Part shown: one piece after another, positions 36,049 to 47,077 of the stretch
Numbering within the stretch: position 1 is the first letter of the stretch
How the letters are laid out: each line of letters starts with the position of its first letter
Origin: Chlorophyllum brunneum
Lineage: Eukaryota; Basidiomycota; Agaricomycetes; Agaricales; Agaricaceae
Reading direction: 5' to 3'
Assembly: GCA_963576785.1 (NCBI GenBank)
Contig: OY756147.1
Span: 744,001-808,000, forward strand
DNA: 64,000 bases
The notes under the pieces: model-generated
Told to the model about the DNA's origin: nothing
Database searches by the model: none
What the model saw: the letters and a program-made list of their open reading frames with translations, nothing else
Made by a program: the position numbers and the translations under genes

Positions 36049-36456
36049 GGCAGCAAGGACGGTGTAGGTGTCCGCTGATAATATCATATCGATTGATTTT
36101 CATGATTCCCACGACTTGACTTCATGAAACGAGTTGTGGATGGTTAGAATTCATATGTCCATGGAACATGCCGATGAAATTTCGCACGCATATTCACGTT
36201 GATATATGATATCACCAGGCTTTCCGATGCGTATAAATTCCAGCAGCTTTCTGATACGAAGGCTTCAGACCACCCAGACTGACATATTCAAATACAGGAG
36301 TAGTGGTACTACCGCTAATCCGAACAGTGACTTGGAGCTTGACATCCACTATGGTGTCACTGCTTATTAACCTGGCGCTTCCGTACCACTCATATAAGTC
36401 CGAAGCGTGAAGGGCATGATGCAGTTGGCCCTTCATCTCAACTCCCACCTCGCCTC
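36049..36456. other. Intergenic, divergent promoter of paralogue E and the first dioxygenase
   Basis: About 400 bp. No gene; TATA-like TTGATATATGATATC is near 36200. It should carry promoters of both genes. Confidence 0.4.
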
Positions 36457-37928
36457 ATGCGTTCACTCAAACCCGCCCTACTCGCGTCGCTATCTCTCAT
36501 CGTGTCTTTCGTCTCAGCACACAAGGAACCTAAGACTGCGGACGAGATTGAAATCCAACGTGCGCTTCAAGCTGCTGCGTACTACGTGAGTTTTCTTATA
36601 TCGCCTTAACCCCACAAGCTTGACCGTGTCTCGAAATAACAGTGCGCACCAACCGTAGATCAATATACCGCAGCACGCAAGCAGTCATGGGCTCGTAAAG
36701 CCCTCGCAGGTCGACCCGAATTGCCAGAGTCTCAAGACTTGTTCGCTCCTGGCATATACGGGAACGGACAGAAACCCATGGGCGCACCGGCGAAGAAAGA
36801 TGAAACCATTATGGGTTGCACACCTGTATCGGATACGAAGATTCAGAACAATACATGCGTCCTTGCACCGGAAGTAACTGAAGGACCGTACTGGCATGAA
36901 GTGGGCCATCCCATTCGACAAAATATTGCAGAGTATCAAGATGGGCTATTGTTGGTACGTCACCTAAGTCCGCTGCTAGTGGTTTGTATGCCGACAATGT
37001 CAACATAGCTGCTCGATGTTGGTGTTATTGACGTCGAAACTTGCAAGCCTCTGCCAAACGTCTTGGTAGACCTATGGCAAACTAATGCCACTGGGCAATA
37101 TTCTGGTACGTTTTGACCTTTCACCTTTTGGTTTCGATTTGACACTTGGTGTTTTTAATCATTTAGGCCATCCTGGTCCGGCTCAATTTGTTGACCAAGA
37201 AGACAGTCCTCTTCCCCCGGAGTTCCCTCGTTCGCTCCCCGACGAGACTTGGTTGCGTGGGGCATGGCCTACTGACGAGAATGGTGTTGCTCAATTTACT
37301 AGTAGGTCACCATACTTTTTTTCACCGTATTGCACCGCGATGCTGACTGCGAGTGAAGCCATCTTCCCAGGTTACTACCAGGGTCGCGCAACACATATTC
37401 ATGCCAAAGTGTTCCCTGAGTGGAAGGTCCTCGAGAACGGAACATTCATGGGCTCAAGAGTAGTCCACGTCGGCCAATTCTTCTTTGATGACGAGATCAA
37501 TATGGTTATTGACAAGGTGCGTACAATTTCTGACGCGTCAATTGATGGGACTCTCCTGGGTTGTGTTGCAAGTCGCGTCCGTATTTGCTTCCACCCTCAA
37601 TTTTGCCCACCTCTACGTGCCAGACTTGATGAAAAATGAAGGCTTATCTATCTCTTACCCCTGTTCTAGATGCACCCGTACAATGAAAATCCAATTGCTG
37701 GGACATATGGCCGAACACGCAATTGGCGCGATTCCTTCAATATTTTCGAGGATGCTATTGGGCCCGAGGGCAAATACAATCCTATCTTCAAGATGCATTT
37801 GGTTGGTGGAGTTGTGAGGCAGGGGTTGATTGGGTATATCACTATGGTGCGTTTGATTAAGTTTGATGCACAAGGCTACGAAGGCTGAGGTTGTTTCGTA
37901 GGGCGTCAATGCCAGTGCAAGTCTTTGA
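36457..37928 (+). CDS. Secreted intradiol ring-cleavage dioxygenase, copy 1
   Basis: Seven exons (36457-36585, 36643-36954, 37009-37105, 37167-37301, 37359-37516, 37670-37846, 37902-37928) give 344 residues. A signal peptide (MRSLKPALLASLSLIVSFVSA) is followed by the secreted fungal dioxygenase N-terminal helices. The core has EGPYW with the first iron-ligand Tyr, and FPGYYQGRATHIHAKV with the second Tyr and both His ligands of Fe(III). The family opens catecholic rings between the two hydroxyls; extracellular basidiomycete members act on lignin-derived catechols. The exact substrate cannot be read from sequence. It is in tandem with copy 2 with conserved intron positions, and exons 1, 2, 3, 5 and 6 are equal in length. 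Confidence 0.93.
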
Positions 37929-38686
37929 TAGGGGCTGATGGTTCCGTGTGTCTTTTCTTAGCACCTGAGTAATTTGGTGACGAGTATTGCGACGACTTTT
38001 CGAATGATTCGCGATTTACTCTGGTTTCGTAAACCCTATGTTTGTCTGCCGTCTTTGTATAGTAATTCTTCCATGGGCCCTCCAACTTGATATACAGCAC
38101 ATCAGTACAGTCTTGGCGGAAGGAGTAGGAAGAGTCGCGATAGAGTACCTTTCAGATTCAGAACCGTTGGTGGGCTGAGGTACATTGGCTCTATAGGTCC
38201 AAGCAGTTAGTGATGTGACGACTTCATCAGGGGAGGGATAAGATGTTGACTTGTACCACCAAAGGTTTGATGTGCTAATATCATTATCCGTACGCGAGCT
38301 ATTACTCGAGTCTTGTCATCTTGAAAATGATACTGCGCTCCGAAACAGCCCACGTGCCCATCGGGAGAGGCCTGCGATAGTTCGCTTTCTCGGCACGATG
38401 ACAGCGCATATCCAAGAGTGGATGCCGATGAAGCCTCGTCGAACAGATCGTTGGGCAGTTGGGCGCCCAAACCAAGAAACGATGCTGACTTGTCGCTGTG
38501 GTCTTGCAAAATTTTGATCGCCCCAGCAGAATTTGAAAGATGGAGCCAGGCCCAAGTGTTCCCCACATCCCTGGAATATCTTTGATCCGACGGATCCAGT
38601 GACCCTTCATTGGCATCCATATATATACCCGAGATACTCATAAGTACACCAACTCCTTTTTCCATCCACATCCACTCTTTCTCTTC
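37929..38686. other. Intergenic between the two dioxygenases
   Basis: 760 bp holding the terminator of copy 1 and promoter of copy 2. A TATA-like ATATATATACC is at 38620, about 65 bp before the copy 2 start. A minus-strand open frame (38671-38207) has no recognisable features and covers the promoter, so I do not call it a gene. Confidence 0.5.
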
Positions 38687-40273
38687 ATGCGAGGACTTAC
38701 AAACGTCTTACTCGCATCGCTCACACTGGTGGCACCCCTGGTTTCCGCCCACCAGGAGCCCAAGGCTTCGGAGGAAATCGAGATCCAGCGTGCACTTCAA
38801 GCTGCTGCATATCATGCAAGTCTTATATCATCCTTCGCTTTCGTCGTTTTAGGCGTCTTCTGACCTTCGTGAACGATGAACAGTGTGCTCCCGCAGTAGA
38901 GCACTTTACAGCTGCGCGTAAACGCTCATGGGCACGTAAGGTTCTAGCTGGCCGGCCGGAGCTTCCAGGCTACCAAGAGTTGTTTAGCTCCGGTATTTAC
39001 GAGGATGAACAAGACACCCTGCCAGCGTCGGAGAATGGCGACCAGACTATCATGGGATGTACACCGGTGTCGACATCGACGATTCAGAATAACACTTGCA
39101 TTCTCTCGCCTGTGGTTACCGAGGGTCCATACTACCACCAAGCGGGACACCCTATTCGACAAAATATTGCCGAACATCAAGATGGTTTATTGTTGGTGTG
39201 TCTCTTATCGATTGTGTTCGGGGTAGATTAGTGTGCTAAAACCTGTTCTAGCTTCTTGATATTGGAGTTATCGACGTCAATACGTGCAAGCCTCTTCCGA
39301 ATGTCCTAGTGGATATCTGGCAAGCGAATGCTACAGGCCATTATGCTGGTATTGTTCATTTCTTAACATATTCTTCTGTGCACCCTCAGATCTTACCCTT
39401 TGTCTAGGACATCCCCTTCCGAAACCAGAAAATGTAAATGCCAAACCGCAAGTAGGTGGCAAGCGAAATGGTCTTCTCCCACCGTTTCCGCGAACGATCC
39501 AAGAAGAGACATGGCTACGCGGTGCTTGGCCTACAGACAACAACGGTGTTGCTCAGTTCACCAGTATGTCTCCACTAGACTTCTTTGCATTCTCAAACTC
39601 TGACCTCGAGGTACGCATAAAAAAGCCATCTTCCCAGGTTATTACACTGGCCGAGCAACCCATGTCCATGCGAAAATATTCCCAGAGTGGACAACGCACT
39701 CCAATGGTACATTCAGCGGAAAGCGATTGGTGCATGTTGGACAATTCTACTTTGATGATGAAATTAATTTAGTTGTCGACAAGGTGAGCACACGTTTCTC
39801 CCCAATGGCACGATGTACCAGTGGTGCGTCGTCCCGCGATCTGACTTGATCCGCTGCGGACCCTTTTTGGCCCTTAATCTATTTTTGGATCATTGTGGTT
39901 CATTTCGTATTATCATTTTTCCTTGTCGTTGCGCTTGAATTCCCTCTCGATCTCACCGACCTTGTTTCGAAAAACTAAACCACTATGCTTAACAGATGCA
40001 CCCATACACTGAAAATCCTATCAGGGATACGTGGGGTCGAACACGCAATTGGCGCGACTCGCTTAACATTTTCGAAGATGCACAGGGCCCCGAAGGAAAA
40101 TATAGCCCTGTGTTCACAACCCACTTGTTGGGAGGTGTTGTGAGACAAGGGTTGATTGGTTATATCACTATGGTAAGTTTAAATCTTGTGCTCTTTATTT
40201 GAGGATTGGGCTGATGAATGATGGTCAGGGTGTTAATGCTAGTACTGATCTCGAAAATTTCTGGAAGGGCTGA
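38687..40273 (+). CDS. Secreted intradiol ring-cleavage dioxygenase, copy 2
   Basis: Seven exons (38687-38815, 38884-39195, 39252-39348, 39408-39563, 39626-39783, 39996-40172, 40229-40273) give 357 residues, with signal peptide MRGLTNVLLASLTLVAPLVSA. EGPYYH and FPGYYTGRATHVHAK supply the two Tyr and two His iron ligands. Relative to copy 1, exon 4 is longer by 21 bases and the C-terminus by six residues (ending ENFWKG). The first intron has a GC donor (CAT then GCAAGT) where copy 1 has GTGAGT. Intron 5 is long (212 nt). Same role as copy 1; the pair is a tandem duplication. Confidence 0.93.
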
Positions 40274-40657
40274 AATTTATGGGGAGCTGATTAAGATGTG
40301 TTTGGATAGTGGAATGCGGATAATGTGCGAATAGACATGTAGAAGTGTTCGATGTTACTCAAATTTCTTCTATTCTATTGCCGTGGTTTTACAAACTCGT
40401 GCATACAGTGCTATTTGTTATGTTCGTGTGTGCTGGGATGGACGAGGGGAGCTGGTGGTGCAGTTATCAGGAATACTCCCGGAAATTCACTATTGCGGTA
40501 CTTATGGCGGAATTCACAGTGAGTCATAATTGGCCAAAGAGAGTTCTCGAATTCGATAACTATTCGGCGCCGTCTGATGAAGAGCCTACCAGCGTAATCA
40601 TTGGTTGACTTGTCAAGCGAGAGCGAGTGCCGTAACTTACCATTGCTTTTTACAGAG

Positions 40658-41864
40658 TCAACCCCATGGTGAGATGTTCCAGACCTCTGCACCTCCAACT
40701 ACTACTGGTTCAGCTGCATTTCGCTCCCAGCGCAAAAACAGTTTTTGGCTCGGGAACGGGGATGATGCTTGGATATACACAGCCCGTAGGAATTTCAACA
40801 CTTTGAACCATTCCTTGACCAGCGGTTCAGACCTCTCCATTATTCTTTTCCGAACCCTAGAGTCGACCTGCTGACCATAAATCCTACTCCGGCCGGAAGA
40901 GATTAAGACTTGGAGGTTGGAAAGCCTTGGTATAAATCCCAGTTTTCGGCGGAATGACTTGGGCAGGACATGGTTTATCCTTGGTTGCACTGGAAGTATT
41001 TGATAATGAACTCACAAGAAATGACCTTCCCGAAAAGTGCAAGACTTGCAAGCGCGTCAGGTAAGGCGCTAATGCCTCAGCCGTAGCAATGCGAAAGTTG
41101 GCTCTAATCGAAAATGTATGTAGGTTGGCAAGCCTGCCTACGATATTTGACGAGACCGTTAAGGCATTCTCGCCATTTTGGATCCAGGTAAGTCGGGTAA
41201 TCGGAAATGTAGGGAGTATCGACTCGATCGTAGTCGCATTGCCCGCGAGTTCTTCAAGTTGCGGGCAACAAGTATTAGGAAATGGGGTTTGAGGGAGCCA
41301 GGGAATTGCTAGACTCTTGATTTCGCGTTGTGTTGAGAGAAACGCAATCATATCGCTGGTGTATCTTGTGTGGCTTGACTCACACAAGTAGCGGAAGCTT
41401 TCCAGTCGAAAAGTACACTGACCGAACAGGAGGTCGATACTCGGATCATCTCCGAAAATAAGTGAGCCATTGATAGATAACGTCTTGAGGTTTTTCATGA
41501 GGCGAAGACTCGAGTTAATCAGAGGTTCCCGAAACTTCGCACCGCCACTTCCGGGATCAAATTCCAAGAAGAGTGTGTGGACGTATGTCGCAAGAGAGGG
41601 AGTGGATGTGGTGAGAATTGTGAAGAGCTGGGCTCCCCGCTCTGGTTTGTATATTGGGAACTCAGGAGGAACAGCCCAGGTAAAGGCGGAAAATGCGATA
41701 TTGCGGTACAAAAGTCGACGAGAGTCGTATAGAAAGCGCTGGGAGACGAGACATAGTGCTCGAAGAACATCGATATCGTGTCGTAACTGGTACACGACTA
41801 AACTGATGATCTCCTGAGGTATCTCGTTGAGCTGCCAGGCAGTACAGGCTTGTTCATGGGACAT
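40658..41864 (-). CDS. F-box-like/leucine-rich protein, family 2, copy 1
   Basis: Two exons (41864-41016 and 40957-40658) give 382 residues. MSHEQACTAWQLNEIPQEII begins a degenerate F-box (IPQEIISLVVYQL, LCLVSQRFLYDSRRLLYRNI), followed by leucine-rich stretches (LMKNLKTLSI, LANLHTFSI, LTRLQVLHFSG) and a C-terminal exon ending EVWNISPWG. The start was chosen at the MSHEQ/MSYEQ shared by the copies; 31 further in-frame codons exist upstream. It has the same architecture as family 1 (F-box-like exon, one intron near the end) but low similarity. The SCF role is inferred. Confidence 0.8.
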
Positions 41865-42745
41865 GGTGCGAGAGTGGTGAAAAGCTGTTGCGTCGGCAGA
41901 CGAGCTGATCAGATGTGAAGCTGTAACGTAGCCAAACAAACACATCATGCAGAGCAAGTGATACTCATGTCAACAACTTTCCTGCATCATCCGGGCCTTG
42001 GTCAATGGTACGTGTTCGGTCCCAGCAGTAGACTGTGTTCTGAGAACACTAAAGGAAGACTTGACTCAACCGACTGCTTCCAGCGTTCTCTGCCGAGATT
42101 TAGTAAGGATCGTAGGGATGGGGTTTCTCTGTACCCGATAGATACAGAAAGCCAGCGAGGGTCATGTAGAACGAATCATCGGAATTCAAGAGATAGCACC
42201 AAGAAACACTAACCCCGGGTCAGAATTGGTGGATGGTTGAGCGGCAGATGCCTCGCAACAACCCGCCAAGCTACCAGCGAATGTTGCCTTTGTTCCTGAA
42301 ATATGAGACGGTGCTGCCTTGTTGCAGCGTTGATCAGTGGCGAGGACATGCACTTGGTCATCGATCAGTAAACTACCTTGTGATTCTACCATAGATACTG
42401 TGATCGAAATGACAAAGTCTCGACCTCAGAGGGGGTTACTTGAATGAGCATGTTTTTGAGAGGACTATGACAGATGAATTTGAGCTTCAATCTGAGGCCT
42501 TTGTTTCGCATAATCATGGATAGTAAATAATTTAAAACTCAGAGTAATTTTTAGATAGTGTCTATAAGGTCGAAGATAACGGATGATCGGGACACCACTG
42601 GCGGGTTTATAGGTTATTTCCGTCCGACAAAGCTAGGTAACACCTGCGGTTCTTGTGATTTGTAATGCGTCTTGACATTTACTAGCAAGGAAGTCGAATG
42701 TATGGTCCCAGGTCCTTGAGGAGAAGGCATTATTGGCCGATGAGT
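41865..42745 (-). other. Upstream duplication block with F-box N-terminal relic
   Basis: No intact gene. 42030-42440 is repeated, diverged, at 44075-44480 upstream of the family-2 pseudogene. Both contain the near-palindrome GTGTTCTGAGAACAC (42035-42049 and 44078-44092) and decayed minus-strand F-box-like sequence. This suggests that the duplicated unit was gene plus about 0.5 kb upstream. Confidence 0.55.
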
Positions 42746-43967
42746 TCAGTAAGAGTGCCATGGTGAGATGTCCCAGACCTCAACACCTTCAACTTCTACC
42801 GGTTCTGCGTCTCTCCTCCAGGCAGTAAACCACCTTTGTCTCATCGGTGACACTGAACTCTGGAAATATGCAACCTCTAAATGTTCCAACACTCTGAACC
42901 ACTCCCCGACCAACGGCTCCTGCTCCCGGATCCTTTCTGCTCGCACATCAACATGATTGTCTGGCCGAGTATCACCCCTATTGTGTTGTTGACCAGAATA
43001 AATGAAGACTCGGAGGTTAGGGAGCTTTGTTACAAAGGCCAGACTATTTCCTATGGATGATCGGGACCGTAGGCCTGTGCAGAGTCGGTGCCTGATCACA
43101 ATAGAAGTACTAAGTAGTGAACTCACGAAAAATGGGGTCCTTGACAGGTGAAGGATTTGCAGGCGGTGTAGATGGGGGATCAAAGGCTCAATAATGTGAT
43201 AACGCTCGGGGGATCTGATGGAGAGCATGTGCAAGTTTGGGAGTCTGTCTACGATACTTGGCGAAAGCGTTAAGGGTTTTGGTATAATTGAGACCCAGAT
43301 AAGTCGAGTAATTGGCAGAGCAGGAAGGATGGCCTCGATTGTACGTTTATCGCCCATCAACTGCTCAAGTTTTGGACAATAAGCATTGGGGAAGGGGGTT
43401 TGAGTGTGCCAAAGAATAGCGACGTCCTTGAGTTGAGAGAAACGCAGTTATACTGCTGGTGTGTGTTGTATGGTTGGTCATCTCTATTACACCGGTAACG
43501 AAAGCTTTCTAGCTGGAATGTGCAGTGGTTGAAAAGCGAGTCGACGCTAGGGCCATCTCTAAGATCAAGTGACTCAGCGATAGAGAGTATTTTGAGGTTC
43601 GTCATAAGCTGCAGACTTGACCTGATCTGATGCTGAAGATGTTCCCGAGTTTGGCCTTGCGGCTTAGAGTCCATCATTAGCGCATGGACATATTCTGCGA
43701 GAGGAGTCGACGTGGTGAGGGTGTTGAAAAGTCGGACTCCTTTCTTCAGTTTGTACACTGGGTACTCAGGATGTACAATTCGGCCGGCGTCTGATAGTAC
43801 GATATCTCGGTATAAAATTCGACGAGAGTCGTGTAGAAAGCGTCGGGAGACGAGGCATAGTGCTCGAATAGCATCAATATCGTGTCGTAACTGGTACACG
43901 ACTAAACTGATGGTCTCCGAGGTACCTCGTTGAGCTTCCAGGAAATACAGGCTTGTTCATGGGACAT
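42746..43967 (-). pseudogene. F-box-like family 2, copy 2, frameshifted
   Basis: It aligns with copies 1 and 3 throughout. The start MSHEQACISWKLNEVP is followed by a one-base deletion in the codons for PQEI; the frame then reads YQLRHDIDAIRALCLVS and continues to about 43450. Two compensating shifts occur around the segment that reads SSITAFLSTQ in copy 3. From 43360 (MMGDKRTIEAILP) the frame is open into the last exon, ending EVWDISPWHSY. At least three indels make it a pseudogene unless they are assembly errors. Confidence 0.82.
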
Positions 43968-44888
43968 GGTGCAGGAGTGGTGGAAAGCTGTTGATCAGAT
44001 GTACACCATGTAAATCCGTAACGTAGCCAAACAAACAAATCATGCAAAAGAAGTGATACATGTGCTATCAGCAGACGGTGTTCTGAGAACACAAAACAAA
44101 AACCTGACTCAAGCGGATGCTTCCAATGCTCCCTGTCGAGATAGCTGTGGGGGATTCGGTTCCTCTGTATCGAGCACTCAGGAGGTACAGACAAGTCAAA
44201 GTTGAGTATCCGATATAAGGGTCGACAAGAGCCATGTAGAATGATAGGGATAGCACTCAGAAAACATCAAGACTAGGTCGACGTTGAGCTGACGATATTT
44301 CGTAGTAACTCGCCGAGCTGCCAGTGAGTACTGCCTTTGTTCCCGGGACACGATCACATGTAGGCGATTCCGCCTCTGGGCTTGATCAGTGCAGATGGCA
44401 TGCAGTTGGCCATCGATCAGTGGTTCTGACCTAGATATTGTGATCGAAATGACATTGTTTCCACCCCGGAGAGGGTTCCTTGTTTTTGAGAGGACCATAC
44501 GGCAGATGGGGTTGCTTTTCCATCTGAGAACTTTGTTTTGCATAATAACTAATGTGTAGGTAGCCGGGTCAGACGAGGTTTCTACGACAATCGAGCTATA
44601 CTATGGGCTTCTGCTGCTAATATTACAACATCCTATGTAAACTTTTCTCAAAAATTCAAACTCGGGGAAACTTTTGGATAATGTTTATAGGGTCAAACAT
44701 GACTGATGATCAGAACGCCGCCGGGATGTTTGTGGATTATTTCAACCCCAACAAAACACCCGCGATATCTTGACATTCGCTAGCAAGAAAGTTTGGGTGT
44801 GTCGTCCCAGGAGTCCTTGGAAAAAAGAAATTATTAACCGATCGTTTTAGCGAGAGCAAGAGCTGTAGCGTACCATTACCTTTCAGAG
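43968..44888 (-). other. Spacer with F-box N-terminal relic
   Basis: 44100-44320 on the minus strand faintly resembles the F-box N-terminus (RQLNVDLVLM, then VPPECSI), in several frames. It shares an upstream block with 42030-42440. The remainder to 44888 has no recognisable gene. Confidence 0.45.
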
Positions 44889-46137
44889 TTAACCCCATGG
44901 TGAGATATTCCAGACTTCAACACCCTCCACTTCCACCGGTTCCACCGCCTCCCGCTCCCAACCCAAAAACCACCTTTGTCTCATAGATGATTCTAAGAAT
45001 TGGAAATACGCAACCTGTAGATGTTCCAACACGCCGAACCATTCCTTCACCAAAGGCTTCTGCTCCTGGATCCTTTCCGCCCGAAAGTCAACATGATTGT
45101 CGGGGTGGGTATCCCCGTTTTGAAGAGAATAAATGAAGATTCGGAGGTTAGGGAGGTTTGATACGAAGGCTAGGCTGGTTCCTATAGATGATTGGGGACG
45201 TAGGGGCTGTGTATATGGTTTGTGGTTTTGATCACATTGGAAGAATGAGGATAGTGAAACTCACGAGAATTGATATTCCTGATAAGTGAAGGATTTGTAG
45301 GGATTTTAGGTGAGGGACTAAAGGCTCGGCTATGCGATAACGCCCGAGAGCTTGGATGGAGAGCGTGTGTAAGTTTGCGAGTCCGGCTGAGATACCCGGT
45401 GAGAGGGTTAGGGGGATTGCGTCAACTGAGATCCAGACAAGTCGGGTAATTGACAGAGTAGGAAGGATGGACTCGATTGTACGTTTATCGCCCATCAACT
45501 GCTCGAGTTTCTGACAATAAGCATCGGGGAAGGGGGTTTGAGTGTGCAAAAGAACAGCGAGGTCCTTAAGTTGGTGTTGGGTTGAGAGAAATGCGGTTAT
45601 ACTGCTTGTGTGTGTGTAGGGTTGGCTGTTTGGATTACACCAATAACAAAAGCTTTCTAGTTGGAATGTACAGTGGTTGAAAAGCGGTTCGAAGTTTGGG
45701 CAATCTTGAAGACCAAGTGATCCTGTGATAGAGAGTATTTTGAGGTTGGTCATAAGTTGAAGACTTGACCTAATCTGATGTTGAAAATCCTCTCGAGATT
45801 TTATATCGAGGTCCTGTGGTGCAAGGTCCATCATCAACGTATGCACATATTCCGCAAGGGACGAAGTGGACGTCATGAGCGTATTGAAAAGTTGCACTTC
45901 TTTCCCCAATTTGTACATTGGGCACTCGGGATGTACAAACCAACCAGCATCCGATAATGCAATATCTCGATATAAAAATCGACGAGCATCGCATAGAAAG
46001 TGCCGGGAAACGAGACATAGTGTTTGAAGAATATCAATATCAAGTCGTAATTGATAAACAATGACACTGATGATTTCTTGAGGTACTTTGTCGAATTGAC
46101 AAAGACTCGTGTCAGTGGGAGTTTGTTCATAGGACAT
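44889..46137 (-). CDS. F-box-like/leucine-rich protein, family 2, copy 3
   Basis: Two exons (46137-45265 and 45206-44889) give 396 residues. MSYEQTPTDTSLCQFDKVPQEIISVIVYQL is the degenerate F-box start, followed by LCLVSRHFLCDARRFLYRDI and leucine-rich segments (LMTNLKILSI, LANLHTLSI, LKSLQILHLSG). The last exon has NLPNLRIFIYS, EWFGVLEHLQVAYFQ and ends EVWNISPWG. The frame is intact. F-box function is inferred from pattern and gene architecture. Confidence 0.8.
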
Positions 46138-46500
46138 GATGTAGGTGGGGTTGATGAAAAGGTCTTTGCTGTAAGCAAGTAAAAAGCCCGCTCTGTGGTT
46201 TTAATGCGGGCCAAAAGGCCGGGTTTCCAGAGGTGGTTTGCGGGTCTATACAAGTAACGTCCCTGTATTTGTTCCATTAAAGCATAGATTTCCAGAAGGG
46301 TTCTGGGAAGTGGCGTTGCTCCAATGCGGTCATCCTCACCTGAACGCGAGGGACTCTCGAATGCGCATCTCTTGGAATTCAGACACACAAATCACGTATA
46401 TATGCTCACACAACCTCCCGAGGCCAAGAGCGCAAACCAGAGGGGGAGGTGAAAGATAAGTTGGTATGCAGCCTACGAGTGAACGGGCGTTTAAATCATG
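46138..46500. other. Intergenic, upstream of family 2 copy 3
   Basis: 360 bp with no recognisable gene. Presumably contains the promoter of copy 3. Confidence 0.4.
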
Positions 46501-46582
46501 GTATCAATGGGGTAATGGTAACCCTGGGTCGTAGCCATTTGATTTACAACCTCGACCCGCCGGGGGTTCGCTTCATGCATTG
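46501..46582 (+). pseudogene. tRNA-Gly(GCC) pseudogene
   Basis: It aligns over its whole length, including the intron, with the tRNA-Gly(GCC) at 57918-58001. The D arm and A box (GGGGTAATGGTAA) and the anticodon stem with GCC are kept. The T arm is broken (GGGTTCGCTTCAT instead of GGGTTCGATTCCC) and the acceptor stem no longer pairs. Most changes are C-to-T or G-to-A. Confidence 0.8.
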
Positions 46583-47077
46583 GAATGTGTATAAGATCCT
46601 TATTTTTACCGTGTTCACAATGTGGTGTGTGGACCAATCATTAAATTCCAGAATGGGTGTAGTAAATAACAAAGGAATCTATCCTTCTACCAATCGATGC
46701 ATGTACGTCAGCCAGTCAGGTTATATGCAGTAAATGCAACAAGAAAAAAACACTCCAAAAAGTACAGTTCGTCCATAACGCGTCCAGCGCGGGCCAAGAA
46801 AACTCGATATATATTTATCATCGACATTTTTCCCACATCTTGACATAATCACTATAATGTCATCAAAGGGATTAGTATACAGGGGTTCAGGGCATAACGG
46901 GGATAAAGGGTTAAACGCTCAGGGGATCCGGAACTTGGACCGAAACCACCACCACCTGTTATCATGGCTACCAATGTCACCAACAAGGTGTCATTGTCCA
47001 GCGCTGGCTGTTTCTGGTGGACTCACTCCACTTCGCAACATGACAGACAACTTTGGCTAGGAGGGGACGACGATGAC
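46583..47077. other. Intergenic, 3' side of GH16 gene
   Basis: About 500 bp with no independent gene. It may include a last exon of the GH16 gene, because its stop codon overlaps a perfect splice donor (GTAAGT at 47077 downward on the minus strand). Confidence 0.4.

Noticed and set aside
38207..38671. 154-residue minus-strand frame between the dioxygenases
   Set aside because: It covers the promoter and TATA-like box of dioxygenase copy 2 and has no recognisable features.
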